From NCBI RefSeq assembly GCF_016429215.1, contig NZ_JAELUH010000014.1:1-64000 (forward strand): a DNA stretch of 64,000 bases. Direction: 5' to 3'. The stretch is from Herbaspirillum sp. ASV7. Its GTDB lineage: Bacteria > Pseudomonadota > Gammaproteobacteria > Burkholderiales > Burkholderiaceae_D. The notes beneath the pieces are model-generated. The model saw only the letters and a list, made by a program, of their open reading frames with translations. It was not told where the DNA came from and made no database searches. The position numbers and the translations under genes were made by a program. Positions 18,370-27,742 of the stretch are shown here, in pieces; the first letter of the stretch is position 1; the number at the start of each line of letters is the position of its first letter.

Positions 18370-19988
18370 TGCAGTCGCGAGATCCGGTAGCTGCGTTCAA
18401 AGGGATCGATACTGGCGCCGCGCACGCGGCGGCTGACGGCGCAGGTCTGGCGGTACCAGACCACCGGGATCACCGGCAGCTGCTCCTGCAGGATGGCAGC
18501 GATGCGCGCGCGCTGGCCGCGCCCGCCATCGGCAGCCGATGAGGGGCTGGCCGCCAGTTGCGCCAGCAAGCCCGGCACCTCACCATTGCGCCAGCCCATG
18601 GCACCCCAGTCCCCGCCCGCAGGGCCGAAGTCCTGCAGCAGGCCGGCCACCGGATCAGGCAGGTTGCCATAGTTGCGCGCCGCCAGCGCCATCTGCAGCA
18701 GGCCACTGCGATGACCGGCCGGGATGTCGCTGGAATTGCCGATCACCACCCGCACCGTGATACCGACCTGGCGCATCTCTTCCTGCAGGGCGGTGGCGAT
18801 GAGCGGCAGCTCGGGCCGATCGACAAAGGTAGTCAGGCTCAGGGCCAGCACCTGGCCGTCGCGATAGCGCTTGCCATCGGCGCTCTGACGCCAGCCGGCT
18901 GCTTCGAGCAGTCCTCGGGCCTGGCGCAGGTCGGTGCGCAAGGGCGCCAGGCTGGGGTCGTGCCAGCGCGACAGCGAGGGCGGGAACAACTGCGTCGCCC
19001 CCAAGCCCGGATCGCGCAGCAGGGCACGGGCGATACCCTGGCGTTCCACGCACAGGGCGATGGCCTGGCGTACCCGCACATCGGCCAGCAGCGGATCGCC
19101 GGCATTGAGCTTGATGATGGTGGTACGCGGCAGCATGGCCGAGACCAGCTGCGCACGCGGGCTATCCTGCAGGGCCCGTATGCTGGGCGGATCCAGAGAG
19201 AACGCCAGGTCGGCCTGGCCGCCCTGGACCAGCAGGGTGCGGGTCTCGGCACGGGCCACGCTGATGTAACGGGCCCGCTGCACCGCCCTGCCCGCCACGC
19301 TATCGGCCGTGGCTGGGTGGCGTTCGACCTCGAACTGCTGCGGCAATGACAGGGACTTGATCCGGAACGGTCCGCTGCCGATGATGGCCACCACGTTGCC
19401 CCGTGCATCGAAGCAGGCCGGGGCCAGAATCTGCGTGGAGTAATGCGTCAGCAGGTAGGGCAAGGGGCTGAAGGGCCGGCGCAGCGTGATCAGCAGTTCG
19501 CGCCCCTGCACCGTCATGGCCGCGATATCGGCCAGCTGCAATACGCCAGGACGCGCCTGCGCACGCTGCAGGCAGGCCAGGATGCTGGCGGGCGTGATGG
19601 CGCTGCCGTCGTGGTAGCGCCCTTCCTGAGGCAAGGCAAAGCGCCACTGCAGGCCATCGGCACTGACCTGCCAGGCCGTGGCCAGTGCAGGCTGCAACTG
19701 GCCATCGTCGTCGACCTCCAGCAGCGTCTGCACCACTTCCATGCGGGCAAACATATAGCCGGAGCGGGAGGGGTCCAGGCCGGTCAGCTCCCACGGCCCC
19801 ACGACGGTCAGCACATCGCTGCCGGCCAGCCCCAGCGGGCCGGCGGCATGGGCGTGTCCGTCGTCGTGCGCCTGGGCGGACCGCCAGGGCGCGGCTGTCA
19901 GCGGCGTGGCTGCCACCGCCACCACTGCGGCGGCCGCCGGCAAGGCCAGCAGTTGGCGCCGCCGGGGCGCGATCGGGTGCTGATCCAA
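18360..19988 (-). CDS. Peptide/nickel-type ABC solute-binding protein (Tat-type signal)
   Basis: Family 5 extracellular solute-binding protein, 542 residues. The N-terminus carries RRR followed by a hydrophobic core and Ala-rich cleavage region, which suggests Tat export as for many metal-chelate binders. Just after it is a His-rich patch (AHDDGHAHAAG). Typical family blocks: LDPSRSGYMF, LATAWQVSADGLQWRF and VRQAIALCVER. Translation starts at TTG 19988, with GAGGAGGGG upstream and only 9 bp after the TonB receptor stop. Being paired with a siderophore-type receptor, it may bind a metal-ligand complex, but a short peptide is possible. Confidence 0.88.
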   Translation of the reverse strand: MDQHPIAPRRRQLLALPAAAAVVAVAATPLTAAPWRSAQAHDDGHAHAAGPLGLAGSDVLTVVGPWELTGLDPSRSGYMFARMEVVQTLLEVDDDGQLQPALATAWQVSADGLQWRFALPQEGRYHDGSAITPASILACLQRAQARPGVLQLADIAAMTVQGRELLITLRRPFSPLPYLLTHYSTQILAPACFDARGNVVAIIGSGPFRIKSLSLPQQFEVERHPATADSVAGRAVQRARYISVARAETRTLLVQGGQADLAFSLDPPSIRALQDSPRAQLVSAMLPRTTIIKLNAGDPLLADVRVRQAIALCVERQGIARALLRDPGLGATQLFPPSLSRWHDPSLAPLRTDLRQARGLLEAAGWRQSADGKRYRDGQVLALSLTTFVDRPELPLIATALQEEMRQVGITVRVVIGNSSDIPAGHRSGLLQMALAARNYGNLPDPVAGLLQDFGPAGGDWGAMGWRNGEVPGLLAQLAASPSSAADGGRGQRARIAAILQEQLPVIPVVWYRQTCAVSRRVRGASIDPFERSYRISRLQWT

Positions 19989-19997
19989 GGCCCCTCC

Positions 19998-22115
19998 TCA
20001 GAACTTCACGTTCAACGCCAGCGTGGCATTGCGCTCGTCGCCCGGCATGATCCATACATTGCTATAGGAACTGCTGTAGTAGCGCCTGTTGAAGAGGTTG
20101 TTGACGTCCAGCGACAGCTTCATGGCCGGGGTGAACTGCCAGTAGGCCAGCGCCCGCGCCGTCACGTAGCCGGGCAGGTCGAAACTGCCGGCCTGGTCGC
20201 CGGTGCGCGCGCCCACATAGTTCAGCCCGCCCCCCAGCCCGTAGGGTGCGCCGTGTGCATCGGCATTTTCGAAGATGGCCAATACGCTGCCGGAGACACG
20301 CGGTACGTTGATCAGGCGCGAGCCCACGGCCAGCGTGTTGTCCTTGGCCACGAACGCGTCCGTATAGGCCAGGTTGCCGGTGAAGCGCCAGTGCTGGCCC
20401 AGCTTGCCGTTGGCGTCCAGTTCCACGCCACGGCTGCGCACCTCGCCGGCGGCAATCGAGAATGCCGTATTGCTGGGATCGGTGGTCAGCACGTTCTGCT
20501 TGGTGATGTCGAAGACGGCCAGGGTGGCGCCGCTGCGCTTGTCCTCGCTCTGGTACTTCAGCCCGGCTTCGGCCGCGCGCGCGGTCTCGGGGCTGAAGGC
20601 GTTGCCGCTGGCATCGCTACCGGTATTGGGGCGGAAGGACTTGCTGGCGCTGGCATAGACCGACCAGGCCGGCGTGACCAGCCAGGTCAGGCCCAGGCGT
20701 GGCGAGAAGGCGCTCTTGTCCTGGCGCGTGCTGGTGCCGCTGCGCCAGTTGTCCAGACGCGAGCGAAAGCTGTCGGCACGGATGCCCGCCAGCAGCTTCC
20801 AGCGCGCCGACAGGCTGATCTGGTCCTGCAGGTACAGGCCGGTGCTGATCTGGTGTTCACTGGTGGCGGTGTTGGGCAACAGGGCTGGTTGCGCCTGCCC
20901 ATAGACCGGGTCATTGATGTTGATGGCATAGGGCGAGGCAGCGCTGGGGTTCACGCGCAGCATGCGCTGGTCCAGCGTCAGCCAGCCGGCTTCCACCCCC
21001 GCCAGGACCTCATGGCTCATGCCGCCGGCCTGCAGCTTGCCGCCCAGCTCGGCCTGCATCGAGGTATCGTGCCAGCTGTAGTCACGATAGCGGCGCTGGC
21101 GCCATAGCGTGGCATTGTCGGCCCGCAACGAGGAGGCTTCGGTGGAGTAGCCATCCAGCTGGCCATCCTTGTGGAAGATGCCGGTACGCAGGTGCCAGTT
21201 CTCATCCAGCTGGTGTTCCAGTGTCAGCAGGTGGTTCTGGTTGTCCATCTTGATGTCGCCATCCCCAGGTTCGCCCAGGAAGCGCGATACCGGCAGCACG
21301 CCCGGATTGCCCTTGACGGCGACGATGCCGCGATCCAGCGGCGCCTTCTGGCGCAGGAACTCGCCCTCGTAGTTCAGCACCGTCTGCGCCCCCAACACCC
21401 AGGTAAAGGCCGGCGCCAGGAACTCGCGGTTGCCGCTGACGTTGTCGCGCATGCTGCCCTGCCGCTCGATGGCGGCATTGAGGCGGTAGGCGACTGCGCT
21501 GCTGAGGGCCCCGGTGGAATCGACGGCCGAACGATAGGTGCCGTTGCTGCCCAAGGACAGGTCCAGCGAGTTGGCGGCCTTGAACTGCGGCTTCTTGGTG
21601 ACCACGTTGATGGTGCCGCCCGGCTCGCTGTTGCCATACAGTGCCGCCGCCGGCCCCTTGAGGAAATCCACGCTCTCCACGTTGGCCAGGTCGCGCGGCG
21701 GGGCATAGCCACGGTTGGAAGCGAAGCCGTTCCAGAGGATGTTCATGCCGCCATTGTCGCTGCCCGAGAAGCCGCGGATGGCGTAGTTGTCCCACAGGCC
21801 GCCGAAATTGTTCTGCTTGGCCACCCCGCTGACATACAGCAACAGGTCATTGAGGCGGGTGGCGGCCAGGTCATCGATCAGCTGGCGCGACACCACCTGC
21901 ACCGACTGCGGCAATTCCTGCAGCGGCGTGTCGGTGCGGGTGGCGCTGGAGGAGGTGCTTTGACGATATTGCTTGCGTTCGCCTTCACCGGTGATGACAA
22001 CCTGGCCCAGGCTGCCGCCCTCGCCTTGTGCCGTATCAGCCCCCCAGGCCGTCACAGGTGTTTGGCCCAGGGCCATGGCGCCCAGCACGGCCGCCCGCAG
22101 TGCGGTCATTCTCAT
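19998..22115 (-). CDS. TonB-dependent siderophore receptor
   Basis: 705-residue outer-membrane receptor. Signal peptide to about residue 25, a plug domain (about 50-160) with LQELPQSVQVVSRQLIDD and YAIRGF, then a 22-strand barrel ending in ALNVKF. The class resembles FhuA/FoxA-type ferric-siderophore receptors. No N-terminal signalling (STN) domain is present, so it should not drive a sigma/anti-sigma pathway. ATG at 22115 has AAGGGA upstream; a second ATG at 22109 is also possible. First gene of a five-gene leftward operon with a peptide/nickel-type ABC importer. Confidence 0.93.
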   Translation of the reverse strand: MRMTALRAAVLGAMALGQTPVTAWGADTAQGEGGSLGQVVITGEGERKQYRQSTSSSATRTDTPLQELPQSVQVVSRQLIDDLAATRLNDLLLYVSGVAKQNNFGGLWDNYAIRGFSGSDNGGMNILWNGFASNRGYAPPRDLANVESVDFLKGPAAALYGNSEPGGTINVVTKKPQFKAANSLDLSLGSNGTYRSAVDSTGALSSAVAYRLNAAIERQGSMRDNVSGNREFLAPAFTWVLGAQTVLNYEGEFLRQKAPLDRGIVAVKGNPGVLPVSRFLGEPGDGDIKMDNQNHLLTLEHQLDENWHLRTGIFHKDGQLDGYSTEASSLRADNATLWRQRRYRDYSWHDTSMQAELGGKLQAGGMSHEVLAGVEAGWLTLDQRMLRVNPSAASPYAININDPVYGQAQPALLPNTATSEHQISTGLYLQDQISLSARWKLLAGIRADSFRSRLDNWRSGTSTRQDKSAFSPRLGLTWLVTPAWSVYASASKSFRPNTGSDASGNAFSPETARAAEAGLKYQSEDKRSGATLAVFDITKQNVLTTDPSNTAFSIAAGEVRSRGVELDANGKLGQHWRFTGNLAYTDAFVAKDNTLAVGSRLINVPRVSGSVLAIFENADAHGAPYGLGGGLNYVGARTGDQAGSFDLPGYVTARALAYWQFTPAMKLSLDVNNLFNRRYYSSSYSNVWIMPGDERNATLALNVKF

Positions 22116-22195
22116 CTCTTTCCCTTTGTTGTCGTGGCATGCGGTGATGAGCGCTGACGCCCGTACCGATACTGTTCATGATGCGCCGGCATTTT

Positions 22196-22237
22196 ATGCA
22201 ACCAAGTTGCATTTATCAAGCGAAATGAATCGCATTT
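22196..22237. promoter_or_regulatory. Candidate operator region upstream of the TonB receptor operon
   Basis: A perfect 7-3-7 palindrome ATGCAAC-CAA-GTTGCAT (22196-22212) is followed by AAATG-AATCG-CATTT (22223-22237), and GCATTTAT is repeated with starts 23 bp apart. The second site is similar in layout to a degenerate Fur box. It lies 80-120 bp before the receptor start in an otherwise AT-rich patch. Confidence 0.5.
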
Positions 22238-22286
22238 ATAAAATCGGCAGGAGCAGGAGTATAGGGAGATGCGCAGGCCAACGGCG

Positions 22287-22311
22287 CCGGTGCGACGATT
22301 TGTCGCACCGG
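22287..22311. repeat. Perfect 10-bp stem inverted repeat downstream of corA
   Basis: CCGGTGCGAC and GTCGCACCGG are separated by the loop GATTT. It sits 35 bp beyond the corA stop. There is no T-run on either side, so it may stabilise the mRNA end or act with Rho rather than as an intrinsic terminator. Confidence 0.6.
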
Positions 22312-22345
22312 ACCGGCCCGCGATGACGGCGGGAGTGAAGGAGGA

Positions 22346-23332
22346 TTAGAGCCAGCCCGCCTTGCGCAGGCGCCGCCAGAGCAGCGAGCAGGCGGTGAAG
22401 ATGCCGCCCAGTACCAGCGGGAAACTCCATTGCCACGACAGCCCCGGCATGTTGGCGAAGTTCATGCCGTAGAGGCTGAAGACCATGGTCGGAATGGCCA
22501 GAATGGCACCCCAGCCGGCCAGGGTCTGCACGATCTCGTTCTGGTGGATGGTGACCTGGGCCAGGTTGATCTGCACGGCCGACTCCACCATCTCGCGCAG
22601 GCGGTCGCCGGTATCGATGAAGCGCACCACGTGGTCATAGATGTCACGGAAGTAGGCCTTGCCTTCCTTGGTGATCAGGCCCTCGTGGAAGCGCAGCAGC
22701 TGGGTACACACATCCAGCAGCGGCGAGGCCGCCGAGCGCAGCCGGATCAGCTGGCGCTTCAACTGGTAAAGCTCCTGCAGGTAGGCCTTGCCGCTGATGG
22801 CACCGGGGTTGAAGAGCTGTTCCTCGTACTGGCTGAACTTGGCTTCGAGGTCATCCATGATGGGACGATAGTTGTCGACCACGAAATCCATGATGGAATA
22901 CAGCACGAAGCTGGGGCCGCGCACCAGGCGCTCGGGCAGCATCTCGCAATGCTCGCGCACCTTGGCATAGCTGCGCGAGGCGCCATGGCGCACCGTGACC
23001 ACGAAGCGCGGGCCGGTGAGGATGTGGGTCTCGCCGAACTGCACCTCGCCACCGGCCAGCTGGGCCGTGTGCAGGACCACGAAGAGGGTGTCGCCGTATT
23101 CCTCGATCTTGGGGCGCTGGTGGGCGGCGTAGGCATCTTCCACCGCCAGTTCGTGCAGGCAGAATTCTTCCTTGATCTTGTTCATCAGCTCGACATTGGG
23201 CTCCAGCAGGCCCAGCCAGACGAAGGTTCCCTCCTCTTCCAGCACGTCGCTGATCTCGTCGAGGGTAATGTCCCGGAGTTTCCGGCCCTTCTTGTAGACC
23301 GTGCAATTGACGATCATGTTGGGATCGATCAT
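22346..23332 (-). CDS. corA: CorA-type magnesium/cobalt transporter
   Basis: 328-residue divalent-cation channel of the CorA family. Long N-terminal cytoplasmic domain, then two C-terminal helices with the diagnostic YGMNF motif at the end of the first (about residues 286-290) and a basic tail (WRRLRKAGWL). ATG at 23332 has GGAAAGAG upstream. It moves Mg2+ (and Co2+ or Ni2+) inward. It may be read with the two exporter genes upstream on the same strand, but 53 bp separate it from the nearest. Confidence 0.93.
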   Translation of the reverse strand: MIDPNMIVNCTVYKKGRKLRDITLDEISDVLEEEGTFVWLGLLEPNVELMNKIKEEFCLHELAVEDAYAAHQRPKIEEYGDTLFVVLHTAQLAGGEVQFGETHILTGPRFVVTVRHGASRSYAKVREHCEMLPERLVRGPSFVLYSIMDFVVDNYRPIMDDLEAKFSQYEEQLFNPGAISGKAYLQELYQLKRQLIRLRSAASPLLDVCTQLLRFHEGLITKEGKAYFRDIYDHVVRFIDTGDRLREMVESAVQINLAQVTIHQNEIVQTLAGWGAILAIPTMVFSLYGMNFANMPGLSWQWSFPLVLGGIFTACSLLWRRLRKAGWL

Positions 23333-23385
23333 GTCTCTTTCCTGTTTTTGTCCGTGCTTGTCTGCGCTTGTCTGTGCTGGCCGGA

Positions 23386-24297
23386 TCAGCCGGCGCCCAT
23401 GCGCCAGCGCAACCGCTGCTTGAAGACCTGGGCCATGATCACGCCGGCCAGCGTGATGATGCCACCGACGGCATGGTAGCCATGCAAGGGCTCACCCAAT
23501 GCCGCCACAGCGATAATGACCGTCAATACCGGCATCAGGTTCACGAAGATGGCGCAGCGGCTGGCACCCAGGTGGGCCACGCCGCGCATCCACAGGAACT
23601 GCGAGACGATGGAAGCGGCAATGCCCGCATAGAGCAGGATGGGCAGGTTATCACGGGTCAGCGGCGAATGATGGCCCAGCACGAAGCCCGGGAACAGCAA
23701 GACCACCGCCATCAACACCTGCACGTACAGCAATTGCCAGGTGCGCAGCGGCAAGGCCCAGCGCCGCAGCATCACGCCATACAGGCCGTACGCGATGGTG
23801 GCCAGCAGCATGAGCAGGTCGCCGGTGACCACGCCCTGGTCGAACAGGGCCAGCGGCTGCCCGCGCCCGATCAGCACGGCCAGCCCGAACAGCGACAGCA
23901 CCCCGCCGGCCAGCGTACCCACCGTGGGGGGCTCGGACAGCAGCCTGATGCTCAACACCAGGGTCAACAGCGGCATCAGCGAGGCGATGATACCCATGCT
24001 GGTGGCCGAGGCCGTGGCGGCGGCGAAATAGGCCAGGCTCTGGAACAGCACCATCCCCAACAATGACAGCACCAGGATCTTGCCCAGGTAGGGTCGGATC
24101 TGGGCACGCGCGGCCCAGGTGCTGCGCGCCAGGAAGGGTGACATCAACAGCGCCGCCAGCACCCAGCGATAGAAGGAAATGTCTTCCGGCGCGATCACCC
24201 CGGCCGACATCTTGCTGATGACGGTGTTGCCGGCCCAGATCGAGACCGCCCCCAGAGGGAACCAGAGATATTTGTAAGGCGTTGCCGTGCTGCTCAT
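23386..24297 (-). CDS. EamA-family (DMT) transporter
   Basis: 303 residues with about ten predicted helices in two EamA repeats. The block WAGNTVISKMSAGVIAPED near the N-terminus and SQFLWMRGVAHLGASRCA in the second half are typical of the drug/metabolite superfamily. Substrate unknown. ATG at 24297 is 11 bp from the stop of the MFS gene, so the two are probably co-transcribed. Confidence 0.9.
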   Translation of the reverse strand: MSSTATPYKYLWFPLGAVSIWAGNTVISKMSAGVIAPEDISFYRWVLAALLMSPFLARSTWAARAQIRPYLGKILVLSLLGMVLFQSLAYFAAATASATSMGIIASLMPLLTLVLSIRLLSEPPTVGTLAGGVLSLFGLAVLIGRGQPLALFDQGVVTGDLLMLLATIAYGLYGVMLRRWALPLRTWQLLYVQVLMAVVLLFPGFVLGHHSPLTRDNLPILLYAGIAASIVSQFLWMRGVAHLGASRCAIFVNLMPVLTVIIAVAALGEPLHGYHAVGGIITLAGVIMAQVFKQRLRWRMGAG

Positions 24298-24308
24298 GCA
24301 GGGTTCCT

Positions 24309-25712
24309 TCAGGCCGACTTGGCCTGTTCGTGGCCGGCCATCTCGGCGCCGGCATTATGCGGCAGCTGGCGCAGCATCAGCAGCGCACAGGCGGCCACCG
24401 CCCCCACCACCAGGAAGGCCGGCCAGAAATCCTGCGCCACCAGAGTGGCATGGCCCTGGATCTCGTTGGACATCTGCAGCGCAAAACCGGCCAGCACCAC
24501 CCCCATGCCGATGGACAACTGCTGGGCCACGCTGGCCATGCTGGTGGCCTGGCTCAGACGGAGCTTATCGACATCGGCATAGGAGATCGCGTTGAGGCTG
24601 GTGAACTGCAGCGAGCGGAAGCAGCCGCCGATGAGCAGCACCACCACCATCAGCAGGTAAGGCGTCTGCGGCGTGAAGCAGCCGATGGCCCACAGTCCCA
24701 GTACACCCAGCGCACCATTGACCAGCAACACCTTGCGAAAACCGAAGCGACGCAGGAAACGCGCGGCGATGGTCTTCATGAACATGGCGCCACCGGCCGA
24801 CACGCAGGTCAGCAGGCCCGAGTGGAAAGGCGAATAACCAAAACCCAGCTGCAGCATCAGCGGCAGCAGGAAGGGAATGGCACCGATGCCGACCCGGTAG
24901 AACGAGCCACCGAACACCCCGGCGCGCAGGGTAGGAATCTTCAACAGCGCCAGGTCGATCAATGGCGCTTCGGCGCGACGCGCATGCCAGACGTAAGCCG
25001 CCAGGAACACTGCGCCACCGGCCACGCAGGCCAGCGAGATATCGGTAGCCACCAGATGGCGGCCGGCCGTGGCCAGGCCCATCATCAGCAGCGAGCAGCC
25101 CAGGGCCGACAGGATGAATCCGCGCAGGTCCAGCGGCGCGACCTGCTCGGCCTTGAGATCGGGAATGAAGCGCGTGGCCAGGTACAGGCCCAGCACGCTG
25201 ATGGGAATATTGATGAAGAAGATCCAGCGCCAGTGGAAGTAGGTCGTGATGAAGCCGCCCAGCGGCGGCCCCAGCACCGGGCCGAACAGGGCCGGGATGG
25301 TGAGATAGGACAGCGCCTTGACCAGGTTGACCTTTTCCACGCTGCGCAGGATCACCAGGCGCCCGACCGGCACCATCATGGCCCCGCCTATGCCCTGCAG
25401 GAAACGGGCGGCCACGAACTCAGCCAGGGTCGAGGAGATGCCGCAGAGGATGGAGCCCAGCATGAACACGCAGATGGCCGAGCGAAAGATGGTCAGCGAG
25501 CCGAAGCGGTCGGCCATCCAGCCGGAGATGGGGATGAACACGGCCAGGCTCACCAGGTAAGAGGTCAGGGCCAGCTTGAGCGAGATCGGGTCCACGTGCA
25601 TATCCAGCGCCAGCGCCGGCAGCGAGGTGGAAATGACGGTCGAGTCCATCTGTTCCATGAACAGCGCGCAAGCGACGATCAGGGGAATGATGAAGGTGCG
25701 GGGGATGGGCAT
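24309..25712 (-). CDS. MFS transporter, DHA2 (14-TMS drug:H+ antiporter) family
   Basis: 467-residue efflux-type transporter. It contains the DHA2 start block EQMDSTVISTSLPALA, motif A GWMADRFGS and the motif C-like GPVLGPPLGGFI. I start it at ATG 25712 (MPIPRTFIIPL); the longer frame adds 22 residues with no membrane or family support, though the ribosome site before 25712 is weak. Divergent from pabBC. Substrate cannot be told from sequence. Confidence 0.9.
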   Translation of the reverse strand: MPIPRTFIIPLIVACALFMEQMDSTVISTSLPALALDMHVDPISLKLALTSYLVSLAVFIPISGWMADRFGSLTIFRSAICVFMLGSILCGISSTLAEFVAARFLQGIGGAMMVPVGRLVILRSVEKVNLVKALSYLTIPALFGPVLGPPLGGFITTYFHWRWIFFINIPISVLGLYLATRFIPDLKAEQVAPLDLRGFILSALGCSLLMMGLATAGRHLVATDISLACVAGGAVFLAAYVWHARRAEAPLIDLALLKIPTLRAGVFGGSFYRVGIGAIPFLLPLMLQLGFGYSPFHSGLLTCVSAGGAMFMKTIAARFLRRFGFRKVLLVNGALGVLGLWAIGCFTPQTPYLLMVVVLLIGGCFRSLQFTSLNAISYADVDKLRLSQATSMASVAQQLSIGMGVVLAGFALQMSNEIQGHATLVAQDFWPAFLVVGAVAACALLMLRQLPHNAGAEMAGHEQAKSA

Positions 25713-25855
25713 GGATATTGGCGTAGGAATGGTCCCGCGCCAGCCGGCAAGGGGCAGGCAGACGCGGCAAGCTGTCAAGTATACCTTTTACGCTATCATG
25801 CTGCCGGACGCCCCTGCGTCCTGCCCATCTGCACCAACCCCGCCCTGCCCGCCTC

Positions 25856-27694
25856 ATGAACGATTGCTTCGCCCTCCTCGACGACCACCTGGCCACACCG
25901 GCCGAGCCACGCTCGCGCCTCTACACCGGTCACCTGCGCACGCTGGCCTGCTCCGAGGCAGCGCAGTTCCCGGCGCTGCTGGCGCAGATGCAGGCGGCGC
26001 TGACCGAGGGCTACCATGCGGTGGCGCTGTGGCGCTATGAACTTGGCGCGGCCTTGCAAGGATTGCCCCATCGCCATGCCGGTGGTCCGCTGGCGCAGGT
26101 GATGCTGTTCGATCGCTGCGAACGCCTGGGCGCCGCCCAGGTCGATGCCTGGCTGGCCCAACAGGTCGCGCACGACCAGGGCGCCGGCCTTCTCAATCTG
26201 AGCGCCAGCGTCGACGAGGCCGGCTTCCATGCCGCCATTGCCCGCATCCGCGACTACATCGCCGCTGGCGACACCTACCAGGTCAACTACACCTACCGCC
26301 TGCAGTTCGATGCCTATGGCGACGCCATCGCGCTGTATCGCCGCCTGCGGGCACGCCAGCCGGTCCCCTATGGGGCGCTGGTGCGCCATGCCGATGGCAG
26401 CATGGTGCTGTCCTGCTCGCCGGAACTGTTCGTCTCGCACCAGGAGGGGGTACTCAAGGCCAAGCCCATGAAAGGCACGGCCCGCGCCGCCGGCGCCGAC
26501 GAGAACGATGCCGAGGCCATCAACGCCCGACGCGCGCTGGACCTGGCGGCGGACGAAAAGAACCGCGCCGAAAACCTGATGATCGTGGACCTGTTGCGCA
26601 ATGACCTGGGCCGCGTGGCGGTCGCCGGCTCGGTGCAGGTGCCGCATCTCTTTGATGTACGCCGCTACGGCCAGGTCCTGCAGATGACCTCCACCATCCG
26701 CGCCCGCCTGCGCCCCGACGCCACGCTGGCCGACACCATCGCCGCCCTCTATCCCTGCGGCTCCATCACCGGCGCCCCCAAGCGCCGCACCATGGAAATC
26801 ATCCACGAACTGGAAGACACGCCACGCGGCCTCTACACCGGTGCCATCGGCTGGTTTGATCCGCCGCGCCAAAGTGGGCATGCTGGCCATGCCGTGGGTG
26901 ACTTCTGCCTCTCGGTACCGATCCGCACGCTGGAACTGCAGCCGCCCCAGGCAGGCTTGCGGCATGGCGTGATGGGCGTGGGCGCGGGCATCGTCCACGA
27001 CAGCGACGCGGCCTCCGAATTCGCGGAATGCCGCCTCAAGGCCGCCTTCCTGACCGGGCTGGCACAGGAGTTCAGCCTGTTCGAAACCCTGCATGCCAGC
27101 CGCGATGGCTGCCGTCACCTGGAGCTTCATCTGCAACGCCTGCAAGCCTCGGCACAGGCCTTCGGCTTCCCCTTCGACGAGGCCGCCCTGCGCGCCGGCA
27201 TTGCCGCCACCTGTGCGCGACTGGATCCGGCACAGGCCCATCGACTGCGCCTGGCGCTGGATGCGCATGGCGTCATCAGCATCCAGCATGCGCCGCTGAG
27301 CGTGCTCACCGAGCCGGTCACGGTGTTCCTGGCCGATACGCCCATGGAGAGTGGCGACCTGTTCCTGCGCCACAAGAGCACGCGCCGCGCCCGCTACGAT
27401 GCGGCCTGGAAAGAGGCCGAACAGCGTGGCGGTTTCGACATGCTGTTCTTCAACGAACGGGGAGAATTGACCGAGGGCGGACGCAGCAACGTGCTGGTCA
27501 GGCTGGATGGGCGCTGGATCACCCCGCCGCTGGCCGCCGGCCTTTTGCCGGGCGTGATGCGCCAGGTCTTGCTGGCCGATTCCCAGTGGAATCTGCAGGA
27601 AGGCATCCTCACCCGCGCCGACCTGCTGCGCGCGCAGGAGATCGTGGTGTGCAATGCCTTGCGTGGGCCACTGCACGCCGTCATCGGCAAATGA
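25856..27694 (+). CDS. pabBC: Fused aminodeoxychorismate synthase component I / aminodeoxychorismate lyase
   Basis: 612-residue bifunctional folate-pathway enzyme. The N-terminal part (about 1-375) is PabB: it has GDTYQVNYTYR, the PabB-type KPMKGTAR motif with the likely nucleophilic Lys206, DLLRNDLGRVA, and CGSITGAPKRR. The C-terminal part (about 385-610) is a fold-IV PLP aminodeoxychorismate lyase with a lysine in RHKSTRRARYD and the ELTEGGRSNVLV block. Together they turn chorismate plus ammonia into p-aminobenzoate and pyruvate; the PabA glutaminase must be elsewhere. ATG at 25856. The fusion is known in proteobacteria. Confidence 0.93.
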   Translation: MNDCFALLDDHLATPAEPRSRLYTGHLRTLACSEAAQFPALLAQMQAALTEGYHAVALWRYELGAALQGLPHRHAGGPLAQVMLFDRCERLGAAQVDAWLAQQVAHDQGAGLLNLSASVDEAGFHAAIARIRDYIAAGDTYQVNYTYRLQFDAYGDAIALYRRLRARQPVPYGALVRHADGSMVLSCSPELFVSHQEGVLKAKPMKGTARAAGADENDAEAINARRALDLAADEKNRAENLMIVDLLRNDLGRVAVAGSVQVPHLFDVRRYGQVLQMTSTIRARLRPDATLADTIAALYPCGSITGAPKRRTMEIIHELEDTPRGLYTGAIGWFDPPRQSGHAGHAVGDFCLSVPIRTLELQPPQAGLRHGVMGVGAGIVHDSDAASEFAECRLKAAFLTGLAQEFSLFETLHASRDGCRHLELHLQRLQASAQAFGFPFDEAALRAGIAATCARLDPAQAHRLRLALDAHGVISIQHAPLSVLTEPVTVFLADTPMESGDLFLRHKSTRRARYDAAWKEAEQRGGFDMLFFNERGELTEGGRSNVLVRLDGRWITPPLAAGLLPGVMRQVLLADSQWNLQEGILTRADLLRAQEIVVCNALRGPLHAVIGK

Positions 27695-27742
27695 GATAGA
27701 CCGTCTAGCGCTCCCTCACCACCCGCCGTCCATGACTCAAAC

